Shown here: positions 50,667 through 59,223 of the stretch, piece by piece
Position numbering within the stretch: position 1 is the stretch's first letter
How the letters are laid out: each line of letters starts with the position of its first letter
Origin: Promicromonospora soli
GTDB lineage: Bacteria; Actinomycetota; Actinomycetes; Actinomycetales; Cellulomonadaceae
Reading direction: 5' to 3'
Length of the DNA stretch: 64,000 nt
Assembly (NCBI RefSeq): GCF_014653785.1
Contig: NZ_BNAS01000001.1
Span: 1,188,952 to 1,252,951, forward strand
Made by a program: the position numbers and the translations under genes
Notes under the pieces: generated by a model
The model's input: only the letters and a program-made list of their open reading frames with translations
Database searches by the model: none
Told to the model about the DNA's origin: nothing

Positions 50667-51505
50667 TTGACCAGCCTCCTGGTCAGGGCTCGCTCGCACA
50701 GCACCCATGCGACCAGGACGAACGCCAGGAGCACACCCAGGTGCAGGGCCAGCCAGGGCGGGTCGACGGTCCCCAGGGCGACCATGCGCGAGGACTCGAC
50801 GCCGTGCCACAGGGGGGTCACCCAGGCGAGCGGCTGCATCCAGGCCGGGAGCTGGTCGATCGGGAAGAAGGTGCCGCTGAACAGCATGAGCGGGGTCGCG
50901 ATCAGGCGGAACAGGATGGTGAACCCGTCCTCGTTGTCCTGGGTCGCGGTGAATCCGAAGATGGGAACCGTGAACGCGAGGCCGGTCAGCACGGCGATCG
51001 GGAGGCACCACAGCGCGCCCCACGTGGCGAACCCGCCGAACAGGGACGCGACCAGCATGAACACGGCGGTGGCTACGACCAGCCGGCCGGCGATGGAGCC
51101 GATGTGCCCGACCAGGATGTCCCGTACGCGCAGCGGCGTGGCGAGCATGGAGTCGTAGAGCTTGCTCCACTTGATGTAGTCCATCACCGGATAGGTGGCC
51201 TCGAACATGGCGAGCCACATGGTCTGCATGGCCACGATCGCCGGCACGACGAACTGCAGGTAGGGCACGCCGCCGAGGCCGCCGGTGCGCTCGTCGATCA
51301 GGGAGCCCAGGCCGATACCCATGGCCAGCAGGAAGAACAGCGGCGACACGAACGTGCTGATGATGGTGCCGCGCAGCGTGCGCCGGTAGACGAGCAGGAG
51401 GTACCCGGTCACGGCGCCGATCCGCTCCCGCGCCGCCAGCGGCGGTCGCGGGCCGTGGTCGCCGCGTGCGGTGAAGACTTCGGTGCTCATCGGTGCGCCG
51501 GTCAT
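50663..51505 (-). CDS. ABC-2 type transporter permease (first of two)
   Basis: A 280-aa ABC-2 family permease with six helices and the same signature as its neighbour (FVVPAIVAMQTMWLAMFEATYPVMDYIKWSKLYDSMLATPLRVRDILVGH, about 84-133). The ATG at 51505 shares one base with the ATPase stop; a second Met 15 bp on (MSTEVF) is a possible start. About 30% identity to the next gene by eye suggests an old duplication. With the ATPase it forms a heteromeric exporter of the DrrAB type. Confidence 0.9.
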   Translation of the reverse strand: MTGAPMSTEVFTARGDHGPRPPLAARERIGAVTGYLLLVYRRTLRGTIISTFVSPLFFLLAMGIGLGSLIDERTGGLGGVPYLQFVVPAIVAMQTMWLAMFEATYPVMDYIKWSKLYDSMLATPLRVRDILVGHIGSIAGRLVVATAVFMLVASLFGGFATWGALWCLPIAVLTGLAFTVPIFGFTATQDNEDGFTILFRLIATPLMLFSGTFFPIDQLPAWMQPLAWVTPLWHGVESSRMVALGTVDPPWLALHLGVLLAFVLVAWVLCERALTRRLVK

Positions 51506-52434
51506 CAGTCCACCAGCGTCCGGCCGGTCAGGTGCAGGAACACGTCTTCCAGCGTGGAGCGCCGCACCAGCGACGACAAGGGCTGGATGCCCCGGTCGTG
51601 CACGCCGGCCGCTGCCTCGTCGCCGTCCTCGGCGTAGACCAGCAGGCGGTCCGGCAGCACTTCGATGCGCTGGCCGATGCCCGCTATCTTGGTGCCGAAC
51701 TCGGCGTGGTCGTCGGCGTCGAACCGGAGCTCGAGCACCTCGCGCGTGGAGTGCTGCCTGATCAGCGCCTGCGGCGATCCCTCGGCGACGATGCGCCCGT
51801 GGTCCATGACGACGAGCCGGTCGCACAGCTGCTCTGCCTCGTCCATGTAGTGCGTCGTCAGGATCAGGGTGACGCCCTGGCGCTTGAGCCGGAACAGCCG
51901 GTCCCACAGCAGATGGCGAGCCTGCGGGTCGAGGCCGGTGGTGGGCTCGTCGAGCAGCAGCATCTCCGGCGTGCTGATCAGCGCTCGCGCGATGGTCAGG
52001 CGACGTTTCATGCCGCCCGACAGCGGCTCCACCCGGTCCTTGGCGCGCTCCGTGAGCTGCGCGAACGCCAGCAGCTCGACCGCGCGCTCGCGTACCTGGG
52101 CGCGCGACAGACCGAAGTACCTGCCGTACACCCACATGTTCTCCTCGACCGTGAGCTCCTGGTCCAGCTGGTCCTGCTGGGGGACGACGCCGAGCCGGGC
52201 GCGGATCTGCGGCCCGTGGGTGGCCGGGTCCTGTCCGAAGATTCGCAGCTCGCCGGCCGTCACCGGCGACACTGCCCCGACCATGCGCATGGTCGAGGAC
52301 TTCCCGGCCCCGTTGGGTCCAAGAAACCCGAAGGACTCCCCCTTGTGCACGGCGAAGTCGACGCCGTCGACCGCGGTGAGGTCGCCGAACCTCTTGGTCA
52401 GACCGCGTGCGCTGAGGAGGATCTCTTCGGCCAT
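51505..52434 (-). CDS. ABC exporter ATP-binding protein (DrrA/NodI type)
   Basis: A 309-aa ATPase. Walker A GPNGAGKSS (about 39-47), Q-loop VVPQQDQ (about 83-89), signature LSGGMKRR (about 138-145), Walker B LLLDEPTTGLD (about 158-168) and H-loop TTHYMDEAEQ (about 192-201) are intact. The C-terminal DrrA/NodI extension (about 220-309), ending TLEDVFLHLTGRTLVD, is present. First gene of the three-gene exporter operon, start ATG 52434. DrrA-type systems export antibiotics, polysaccharides or lipids. Confidence 0.95.
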   Translation of the reverse strand: MAEEILLSARGLTKRFGDLTAVDGVDFAVHKGESFGFLGPNGAGKSSTMRMVGAVSPVTAGELRIFGQDPATHGPQIRARLGVVPQQDQLDQELTVEENMWVYGRYFGLSRAQVRERAVELLAFAQLTERAKDRVEPLSGGMKRRLTIARALISTPEMLLLDEPTTGLDPQARHLLWDRLFRLKRQGVTLILTTHYMDEAEQLCDRLVVMDHGRIVAEGSPQALIRQHSTREVLELRFDADDHAEFGTKIAGIGQRIEVLPDRLLVYAEDGDEAAAGVHDRGIQPLSSLVRRSTLEDVFLHLTGRTLVD

Positions 52435-52594
52435 GCCTCACACAGTAGGACGGGCCACTGACACGGCGAGCGGACGGCGGGTGGCACGGCGAGGAAGCCG
52501 CAGGAGAGCGTCGACGGTCCTCAGCCGCGTGCCGTGCGACCGGGGCCGATGTGTGCTGGAGTGGACATAGACCTCACAACCGGGAGGTACCGCG

Positions 52595-53173
52595 ATGACT
52601 GACCCGAACCGCCCCTACGACCCTGACTATGGGGAGCCACCGCCGCCCGCCTATCCACCGCCGGCCCAGACGCCGGGCACACCGACCCAGCCGGTGGGGA
52701 ACACGGCCGCCGACGCCTACCCCGCCACGGCAGGCACAGAGAACCCGCGCCTCGGTCTCGAGGTGGGCCGTTTCTGGGCCGGAGCGCTGGCAACGATGCT
52801 CGTGGCCGCCCTCATCGGGCTCGCCGCGGTCTTCGTCCTCGAGGAGGTCTTCAACCTCGAGATCCAGCCGCAGGCCGACGTGTTCGGCACGGGCTCCGAC
52901 ATGATGGCCTGGGTCGTGGCGGGTGCGCTCTTCGCTCTCCTGGCGGCGATCGTGCTCTACCTGCTCGTCATGAGCACGCCCCGCCCGAGGGCGTTCTTCG
53001 GCTGGGTGGTCGCCCTCGCCACCGTGATCCTCGCCGCCGTACCGTTCGCCGGTGAGTTCGAGCTCGTGCCGGCCATCCTCGCGGCAATCGTCTGGATAGT
53101 CATCGGCTCCGCGGTCTGGTCGCTGCTCACCGGGACGCTGAGCCGCACGGTGGTGCGGCGCACGACCGTCTGA
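52595..53173 (+). CDS. DUF6069-like membrane protein
   Basis: A 192-aa protein with a 50-residue Pro-rich cytoplasmic start (EPPPPAYPPPAQTPGTPTQP) and four helices (about 60-82, 100-128, 133-150, 155-178). The FWAGALATMLVAALIGLAAVFVLEEVF start and the ATVILAAVPF segment fit an actinobacterial membrane family (DUF6069) of unknown function. GGGAGGT precedes the ATG. The gene stands alone, convergent with a cellulase gene behind a perfect hairpin; 52435-52594 upstream holds no recognisable site. Confidence 0.78.
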   Translation: MTDPNRPYDPDYGEPPPPAYPPPAQTPGTPTQPVGNTAADAYPATAGTENPRLGLEVGRFWAGALATMLVAALIGLAAVFVLEEVFNLEIQPQADVFGTGSDMMAWVVAGALFALLAAIVLYLLVMSTPRPRAFFGWVVALATVILAAVPFAGEFELVPAILAAIVWIVIGSAVWSLLTGTLSRTVVRRTTV

Positions 53174-53187
53174 CCGCTGCCGGACGT

Positions 53188-53227
53188 GTCAGACCCACAG
53201 GTCACGGGGGCGACCTGTGGGTCTGAC
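53188..53227. terminator. Perfect 16-bp hairpin between convergent genes
   Basis: Arms GTCAGACCCACAGGTC (53188-53203) and its complement (53212-53227) enclose an 8-nt loop. It separates the DUF6069-like gene from GH5 paralog 1 and suits two-way termination, though there is no T run. Confidence 0.85.
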
Positions 53228-53253
53228 GCCTGCCTGTCAGTAGGCGCCGGCCG

Positions 53254-55074
53254 TCAGCCAGCCCTGCCCGTGACGGTGCTACCGCTCTTCGTCAGCGTGT
53301 ACCGAACGGTGTCTCCGCTCCAGAAGTGGAACGTCAGGTTCACCGTGCCGTCGTTCACCTCTGCGAAGAAGTCCGGGGTGAGGGTGATGGTCCGTGCTGC
53401 GTAGTTCGGGCTGAACGTCACGTCGAACTGCTTGTACGACGTCCAGCTCTGCGGCCCCGCGTTCGACCCGTCCGCGTACTTCGCCTCCATGGTCGCGAGC
53501 TGGTCGCCCTTGAACGACGTCGGGATCTTGAACGACGCCGTCGTGCCCGAGGCGGCCCGGAGCACCGGCGTCTCCTGGTTGATGATCCGCAGGGTCCACG
53601 GCACGCCACGCGAGTACCGGACCACGAGCTTGCTGGCCGGACCCGGCTTCCGGTCTCCTGCGAGCCGGTTCAGCAGCGCGGCCGACAGCGTGAGCTTGTT
53701 GTCCGCCCCACGGGTGTAGTCGGTCCCTGCGGTCAGCTTGGTGCCGTTGTGCAGGAGGGCCACGAAGCGGGTCCCGTTGGGGTTGAGCCTGAGGCTCTTG
53801 GCGGTGATGCGGCCCGAGGCGGGCAGGAACACCAGGTCCGACGACGCCGTGCCGGACCGCTGCGTCCAGCTCGACGAGATCTGGTTGAACAGCGCCCGGT
53901 CTCGCCACCTGTTCGCGGTGCGGTCGAAGTGCTGCCCGTTGTCCCAGAGCATGGTCGTGAAGCCGCGCTGTCGGGCGGCATAGCCGAAGTACTCGAAGAA
54001 CTTCAGCTTCTCGCCCTGCTGCACGGTCCCGATGTGCCGGTCGAAGCCGAGCAGACCGTACTCTCCGATGATCACCGGCACGCCGCGGGCGACGAACGCG
54101 GAGTGCACCAGGTCGAGCTGGTCGGTCAGGCTCTGCCGCGACTCGGCGTCGAACCTGGTGCGACCGGCGATGTTCACGCTGAAGTGCCAGGGCCCGTAGT
54201 TGTGCACGGTGGCGATGAGGTTCGGGTCGTCCAGCGCGGCGATCTCCGCGGCCAGCGCGTCGAGCAGGGCCGGATCCGACCCCGTGTGCAGCGTCGGCAG
54301 CACCAGCGGCCGCGTCGCGTTCTGGCCGCCGGAGTCACGCACGATCTCGTGGAACACCCTGTTGAGCTCGGCCAGCAGCTCGAGCTCCTGGGCCTCGCCC
54401 GAGCTGCCCGCGAACTGCGGCTCGTTGACGCTCTCGAACGTGAGGCGGGGGCTCTCGTCCTTGAATCGCTCGGCGATCTGGGTCCAGGTGTCGCTGTAGC
54501 GGTCGAGCACGGCGTCGTGGTTCGTGGGCATGGTGTTCACCCACTGCCAGGAGTCGTGGTGGATGTTGATCATCACGTAGAAACCGTCGTCGAGTGCCCA
54601 GTCCACCACCTCCTCGACGCGGTCGAGGTACGCCGGGTCGATCGTGTGATCCGGCGCACCCCCTTGGTGCTCGCTCCAGGTGACGGGGATGCGGATGCTC
54701 TTGAACCCCTGGGCACGAATCTGGTCCAGGAAGTCCTCGGTGACACGCGGGTTGCCCCACGACGTCTCGTCGCTGCCGGTCGAGTCGAGGGTGTTGCCCA
54801 GGTTCCAGCCCGGCTGCATGGCCGCGGCGATGTCCGTGATCGTTGCCTGGGCCCCCACCGTGTCGCTGACCTGCAGCGCCCCGTCCTGCCCGTCCGCCGC
54901 GGCAAGTGCTTCCGCTGTAGCAGGTGCTTTCGCCGGGGCCCGTGCCCCTTGCCTGGCGATGCTGTCAGGCTGTGGACCGTTGGTCGTCTCGGCACCGGCC
55001 GCTGGGGCGACCGATGTGAGGATGAGTGCGAAGCCGGCGGCTATGCCGGCCAGGCTGCGCGCAGTTCTCTGCAT
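53254..55074 (-). CDS. Secreted GH5 cellulase with X2-like modules, paralog 1
   Basis: A 606-aa secreted endoglucanase. Signal peptide about residues 1-28 (IAAGFALILTSVAPAAGA). A GH5 domain (about 75-400) follows a 45-residue linker: GWNLGNTLDSTG, the acid/base Glu218 in LTFESVNEPQF and the nucleophile Glu338 in PVIIGEYGLLGF. After it come a CBM_X2-type module (about 408-500; SDLVFLPASGRITAKSL) and a second beta-rich module (about 505-606; FHFWSGDTVRYTL). Start taken at ATG 55074 (MQRTAR), matching paralog 2. It lies directly downstream of the closely similar gene at 55261-57024. Confidence 0.93.
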   Translation of the reverse strand: MQRTARSLAGIAAGFALILTSVAPAAGAETTNGPQPDSIARQGARAPAKAPATAEALAAADGQDGALQVSDTVGAQATITDIAAAMQPGWNLGNTLDSTGSDETSWGNPRVTEDFLDQIRAQGFKSIRIPVTWSEHQGGAPDHTIDPAYLDRVEEVVDWALDDGFYVMINIHHDSWQWVNTMPTNHDAVLDRYSDTWTQIAERFKDESPRLTFESVNEPQFAGSSGEAQELELLAELNRVFHEIVRDSGGQNATRPLVLPTLHTGSDPALLDALAAEIAALDDPNLIATVHNYGPWHFSVNIAGRTRFDAESRQSLTDQLDLVHSAFVARGVPVIIGEYGLLGFDRHIGTVQQGEKLKFFEYFGYAARQRGFTTMLWDNGQHFDRTANRWRDRALFNQISSSWTQRSGTASSDLVFLPASGRITAKSLRLNPNGTRFVALLHNGTKLTAGTDYTRGADNKLTLSAALLNRLAGDRKPGPASKLVVRYSRGVPWTLRIINQETPVLRAASGTTASFKIPTSFKGDQLATMEAKYADGSNAGPQSWTSYKQFDVTFSPNYAARTITLTPDFFAEVNDGTVNLTFHFWSGDTVRYTLTKSGSTVTGRAG

Positions 55075-55101
55075 TAACAAGGCCCTTCTGGGGGTGACCT
55101 G

Positions 55102-55114
55102 CGGGAACGCCCCA
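55102..55114. promoter_or_regulatory. Degenerate CelR-type site before GH5 paralog 1
   Basis: CGGGAACGCCCCA aligns with the intact box at 57052 (TGGGAACGCTCCCA) but lacks one base in the right half and has C for T at the left end. The flanks (acctg before, atgctggggg after) match in both copies, so this is the same site after a small deletion. Confidence 0.65.
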
Positions 55115-55198
55115 ATGCTGGGGGCGGGATGCGATGGCGTCAAGGGTTGGGTTTACGCCAGGCCCGAGTCACCCGGAAGCCCCTCACCCCCCTTCGTC

Positions 55199-55254
55199 GA
55201 GTGCATGATTTTCGCCCCGTCAGCACGTGCCGACAGGGCGAAAATCAAGCACTC
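55199..55254. terminator. Hairpin downstream of GH5 paralog 2
   Basis: Arms 55199-55221 and 55232-55254 pair at 21 of 23 positions around a 10-nt loop (GAGTGCATGATTTTCGCC... at the left). It separates the stop of GH5 paralog 2 from the promoter of paralog 1, so each cellulase gene probably has its own transcript. Confidence 0.75.
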
Positions 55255-55260
55255 AACAAG

Positions 55261-57024
55261 TCAGGGGTTGCCGGTTACCGTCGTTCCCGTCTTGGTCAGG
55301 GTGTAGGTGACCGTGTCGCCACTCCAGAAGTGGAACGTCAGGTTCACCGTCCCGTCGTTCACTTCGGCGAAGAACTCCGGGGTGAGGGTGATGGTCCCGG
55401 CGTCGTAGTTCGGCGAGAACGTGTAGGCGAACTCCTTGTACGACGTCCAGTTCTGCGGACCGGCGTTGGACCCGTCCGCGTACTTGGCCTCCATCGTCGC
55501 GAGCAGGTCCCCCGTGAACGACGTCGGGATCGCGAACGACCCCGTCGTGCCCGAGGCGTTCCGCAGCACCGGCGTCTCCTGGTTGATGACCCGGATCGTC
55601 CACGGCACGCCACCCGAGAACCGGACCACCAGCTCGTCGGCCGGACCCGGCGTCCGGTTACCCGCCAGCCGCTGCAACAGCGCCGCGGACAGCGTGAGCT
55701 CGTTGCCCGCGAGGGTGTAGTCGGTCCCGGCGACCAGCGCCGCGCCGTCGTGCAGCAGGGCCTGGAAGCTGGTCCCGTTCGGGTTGAGCGTCAGGCTCTG
55801 GGCCGCGACGGCGCCCGAGGCGGGCACGAACACCAGGTCCGACGACGCCGTCCCCGACCGCTGCGTCCAGCTCGACGAGATCTGGTCGAACAGCGCCTGG
55901 TCCCGCCACCTGTACGCCGTGCGGTCGAAGTGCTGCCCGTTGTCCCACAGCATCGTCGTGAAGTTGCGCTGACGGGCCGCATACCCGAAGTACTCGAAGA
56001 ACTTCAGCTTCTCGCCCTGCTCGACGGTCCCGGTGTGCCGGTCGAACCCGAGCAGCCCGTACTCGCCGATGATTACCGGCACGCCGCGTGCGGTGAATGC
56101 GGAGTGCACCTGGTCGAACGTGTCGGTCAGGCTCTGCTGCACCTCGGCGTTGAACCGGGTGTAGCCGGCGATGTTCACGCTGAACGGCCAGAACCCGTAG
56201 TTGTGCACGGTAGCGATGAGGTTCGGGTCGTTCAGTGCGGCGATCTCGCCGGCCAGCGCATTGAGCTGGGCCGGATCGGAACCCGTGTGCAGCGTCGGCA
56301 GCACCAGCGGCCGGGTCGCGTTCACTCCGCCCGAACCGCGCACGATGCCGTGGAACACCCTGTTGAGCTCGGCCAGCAGCTCGAGCTCCTGGGCCTCGCC
56401 CGAGCTGCCCGCGAACTGCGGCTCGTTGACGCTCTCGAACGTGAGGCGGGGGCTCTCGTCCTTGAATCGCTCGGCGATCTGGGTCCACGTGTCGGAGTAG
56501 CGGTCGAGCACGGCGTCGTGGTTCGTGGGCATGGTGTTCACCCACTGCCAGGAGTCGTGGTGGATGTTGATCATCACGTAGAAACCGTCGTCCAGCGCCC
56601 AGCCCACGATCTCCTCGACGCGGTCGAGGTAGGCCGGGTCGATGGTGTGGTTCGGCGCACCCCCCTGGTGCTGGCTCCACGTGACCGGGATGCGGATGCT
56701 CTTGAACCCCTGGGCGCGGATCTGGTCCAGGAAGTCCTCGGTGACCCGGGGGTTGCCCCACGACGTCTCGTCGCTGCCGGTGGAGTCGAGGGTGTTGCCC
56801 AGGTTCCAGCCCGGCTGCATGGCGGCGGCGATGTCCGCGATCGTGCCCTTGTTCTTCCCCCTGCCTGTTGCTGCCGTTACTGCTGCGACCTGCCCGGCCC
56901 GCTCGGCGACGCTGCCTGGTTCCGGACTGCTGGTGGTCCCGGCCCCGGCCGCCGGAGCGACCGAAGCGAGGGTGAGTGCGATGCCGGCGACAATGCCGGC
57001 AAGGGTCCGCGCAGTTCTTTGCAT
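55261..57024 (-). CDS. Secreted GH5 cellulase with X2-like modules, paralog 2
   Basis: A 587-aa secreted endoglucanase, closely similar to paralog 1 along the whole length. Signal peptide about 1-28; a linker 18 residues shorter than in paralog 1; GH5 domain with acid/base Glu201 (LTFESVNEPQF) and nucleophile about Glu321 (PVIIGEYGLLGF); then the X2-type module (SDLVFVPASGAVAAQSL) and the C-terminal beta module (FHFWSGDTVTYTL). ATG at 57024 (MQRTAR). A perfect-symmetry CelR-type operator lies 28-41 bp upstream. A 139-nt stretch is identical to paralog 1. Confidence 0.94.
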   Translation of the reverse strand: MQRTARTLAGIVAGIALTLASVAPAAGAGTTSSPEPGSVAERAGQVAAVTAATGRGKNKGTIADIAAAMQPGWNLGNTLDSTGSDETSWGNPRVTEDFLDQIRAQGFKSIRIPVTWSQHQGGAPNHTIDPAYLDRVEEIVGWALDDGFYVMINIHHDSWQWVNTMPTNHDAVLDRYSDTWTQIAERFKDESPRLTFESVNEPQFAGSSGEAQELELLAELNRVFHGIVRGSGGVNATRPLVLPTLHTGSDPAQLNALAGEIAALNDPNLIATVHNYGFWPFSVNIAGYTRFNAEVQQSLTDTFDQVHSAFTARGVPVIIGEYGLLGFDRHTGTVEQGEKLKFFEYFGYAARQRNFTTMLWDNGQHFDRTAYRWRDQALFDQISSSWTQRSGTASSDLVFVPASGAVAAQSLTLNPNGTSFQALLHDGAALVAGTDYTLAGNELTLSAALLQRLAGNRTPGPADELVVRFSGGVPWTIRVINQETPVLRNASGTTGSFAIPTSFTGDLLATMEAKYADGSNAGPQNWTSYKEFAYTFSPNYDAGTITLTPEFFAEVNDGTVNLTFHFWSGDTVTYTLTKTGTTVTGNP

Positions 57025-57051
57025 GACGAGGCCTTTCTCGTTTTGCACCTG

Positions 57052-57065
57052 TGGGAACGCTCCCA
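57052..57065. promoter_or_regulatory. CelR-type operator before GH5 paralog 2
   Basis: TGGGAACGCTCCCA, one base from the CelR consensus TGGGAGCGCTCCCA, 28-41 bp before the ATG. Another LacI-like core, AAGCGCTT (57105-57112), lies 40 bp further upstream and could be a second, weaker site. Confidence 0.8.
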
Positions 57066-57145
57066 TGCTGGGGGTGTCAGGGAGTGAAGTCAAGGGTCAG
57101 ACGCAAGCGCTTCGATGATCTCGAAATGCGCATACACGCGAGGAC

Positions 57146-57805
57146 TTACGCGAGACCCGCATCCCGGGCCGCGATAGCAGCCTGGACCCGGGACGCGACG
57201 CCGAGCTTGGCGAGCACGCGCGACACATGGGTCTTGGCCGTGGCCTCGCTGATCGTCAGCTCCGCGGCGAGCTGCGCGTTCGACAGGCCGCCGCCGAGAC
57301 CCGCGAGCACGTCGCGCTCCCTCGGCGTCAGGTCCGCGGGCAGGGGTGCGACCGGACCGCCCCGGTTGCCGGAACCGTTCAGGTCCCGCGGCGCGGACAG
57401 CTCCGCGATGAGCCGCCGGGTCACCTCCGGCGCCACCACGCCGTCACCGGCCGCGACGTGCCGTACGGCGTCCACCAGCGCGGACGCCTCAGCGGTCTTC
57501 AGGAGGAAGCCTGCCGCACCGGCCCGCAGCGCGCCGAACACGTACTCGTCCAGGTCGAACGTCGTGAGCACGAGCACCTCGGACAGGCCTTCGTCGACGA
57601 TCTGCCGGGTCGCGGTCACGCCGTCGGTCCCGGGCATGCGGACGTCCATCAGGACGACGTCGGGGCGCAACGCCCGCGCGTTCGCCACCGCCACCGCGCC
57701 GTCGCCGGCTTCGCCGACCACCTCGATATCGCCTGCCGTCGCGAGCAGCATGCGCAGGCCCGCGCGGATCGCCGCGTGGTCGTCGGCGAGCAGGACGCGG
57801 ATCAT
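57146..57805 (-). CDS. NarL/LuxR-family response regulator
   Basis: A 219-aa two-component output protein. Receiver domain 1-120 with acidic pocket (ADDH, residues 7-10), phosphoacceptor Asp54 in VLMDVRMPG, Thr in VLTTFD and Lys103 in GFLLKTAEAS. The C-terminal LuxR helix-turn-helix (about 152-215) is LTPRERDVLAGLGGGLSNAQLA. A short Pro/Gly linker joins them. ATG overlaps the kinase stop by 4 nt. The targets are unknown; the neighbouring GH5 genes are on the same strand 120 bp downstream but have their own operator. Confidence 0.95.
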   Translation of the reverse strand: MIRVLLADDHAAIRAGLRMLLATAGDIEVVGEAGDGAVAVANARALRPDVVLMDVRMPGTDGVTATRQIVDEGLSEVLVLTTFDLDEYVFGALRAGAAGFLLKTAEASALVDAVRHVAAGDGVVAPEVTRRLIAELSAPRDLNGSGNRGGPVAPLPADLTPRERDVLAGLGGGLSNAQLAAELTISEATAKTHVSRVLAKLGVASRVQAAIAARDAGLA

Positions 57806-59115
57806 GCGCGGACTTCCGGCGTCGGCCGATCCGCCGAGGCCGCCGCGACGAGGCGGTCGGGCAGCGGGAGGACCGCCCGGACCCGCCATCCTGTGCCGAC
57901 CGGCCCGGCCTCGAACGATCCGCCGAGGGACTCGACCCGCTCCCGCATCGACACCATCCCGATCCCGCTCCCGCCTCCGACGTCGGCCCGGTCGCGGGGA
58001 GCGTCGCCAGGGCGGGGGCCGACGTCCTGCACCTCGAGCTCCAGGCTCTCGCGCGCGGCGAGGTAGAGCTCGGCACGGATGCCGCCGTGCTTGTGCACGT
58101 TCGTCAGCGCCTCCCGCACCACCCGGTACACCGCGTGGTCCACCGCTGCGGGCAGGACCGTGGCACCGGAGAGCACGCCCTCGGGATCCGTCACCGCCAG
58201 GTCCAGTCCCGCGAGCCGTGCCTGCTCCAGCACGGGGGCCAGCTGGGCGGCGCGTGGCGCGGCCAGCAGGTCCGAGCTGCCCGACCCGGACGACGACGCC
58301 GCGCTGCTGTGCAGCACCCTGATCATCGCCTGCATGTCCTCCAGCGACGCCAGGCTCTCCGCGCGGATGCTGCGCAGTGCCGCGCGGTCGCGCTCCGGTT
58401 CGGCCGCGCCCGCGAGCGCTGCGCCCGAGGTGATTGCTATCGCGGAAAGGTGCGAGGCGACGACGTCGTGCAGGTCGCGGGCGACGGCGGTCCGCTCGGC
58501 GCGGACGGCGTCGTGCCGCGCGGACTCGGCGAGGCGCAGGAGCGCGGTGCCGCGTTCCCGCTCGAGCCGTCCGCGCTCGTGCGCCGCGGCGGTGAGCTCC
58601 CGGCCCTGACGCACGTTCGCGCCCCACCACATCGGCATGACGAGGAGGGTGACCGCCTGGAGCCCGGCGAGGATCGCGAATCGGGCTTCGCCCGTGATCT
58701 CGCCGATCACGATCATCAGCGCGAGCGAGGCGAGGGCGACGCCGACGGCGGTGACCCGCCGCGCCGTCGGGCGGCCGTGCAGGTGGACCGCGTACAGCGC
58801 CTCCCACAGGATCACGATCAGGCCGACGCTGCCGCCGAGCGCGACGTCGGCGCCGAAGGCGACGGTGGCCACGCCGAGCGCGCCGAGCGGGTGGATCCGG
58901 CGCCAGACCAGCGCGGTGCAGCCGACGACGGCGGGGATCACGAACCACCAGGACGGCACGTCCGGGGGTCCGCTCCAGGACGTCCTGACCAGACCGAGGG
59001 CGTCGAGCGCAAGCGCGATGGCGAGGAGGCCCGCTGCCGTGATGACGTCACCGCGCCGGTCTTCGGCCATGACTACCTTGGCGACGGGCGCGATCAGGTC
59101 GGTCGGGCGGGGCAT
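57802..59115 (-). CDS. NarL-type sensor histidine kinase (HisKA_3)
   Basis: A 437-aa membrane sensor kinase. About six helices (residues 22-165) form the sensor, followed by a coiled coil and the HisKA_3 dimerisation domain with phospho-accepting His216 in VARDLHDVVASHLS. The ATPase domain has the N box VREALTNVHKHG (about 330-341) and the G box GGGSGIGMVSMRERV (about 383-397). Operon partner of the response regulator downstream. The signal is probably membrane or envelope related, as in other DesK/LiaS-like kinases without an extracellular domain. Confidence 0.94.
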   Translation of the reverse strand: MPRPTDLIAPVAKVVMAEDRRGDVITAAGLLAIALALDALGLVRTSWSGPPDVPSWWFVIPAVVGCTALVWRRIHPLGALGVATVAFGADVALGGSVGLIVILWEALYAVHLHGRPTARRVTAVGVALASLALMIVIGEITGEARFAILAGLQAVTLLVMPMWWGANVRQGRELTAAAHERGRLERERGTALLRLAESARHDAVRAERTAVARDLHDVVASHLSAIAITSGAALAGAAEPERDRAALRSIRAESLASLEDMQAMIRVLHSSAASSSGSGSSDLLAAPRAAQLAPVLEQARLAGLDLAVTDPEGVLSGATVLPAAVDHAVYRVVREALTNVHKHGGIRAELYLAARESLELEVQDVGPRPGDAPRDRADVGGGSGIGMVSMRERVESLGGSFEAGPVGTGWRVRAVLPLPDRLVAAASADRPTPEVRA

Positions 59116-59223
59116 GCCACCATCTCAGCACGCGGAGGCGCGGCCCGGGTCATCCGAAGGATGTACGCGGTCTCGGCGGTTCGGCCGATGCGCACGCACA
59201 GGGTCTGCACCAGGCTGGGCGGC

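Noticed and set aside
53326-57087. Long plus-strand frames opposite both GH5 genes, similar to each other
   Set aside because: Their similarity follows from the duplicated cellulase genes beneath; no domain or ribosome-binding site is present.
57105-57112. AAGCGCTT as a second full CelR operator
   Set aside because: Only the eight central bases are symmetric and the flanks do not match TGGG/CCCA, so I mention it only as a possible weak site.
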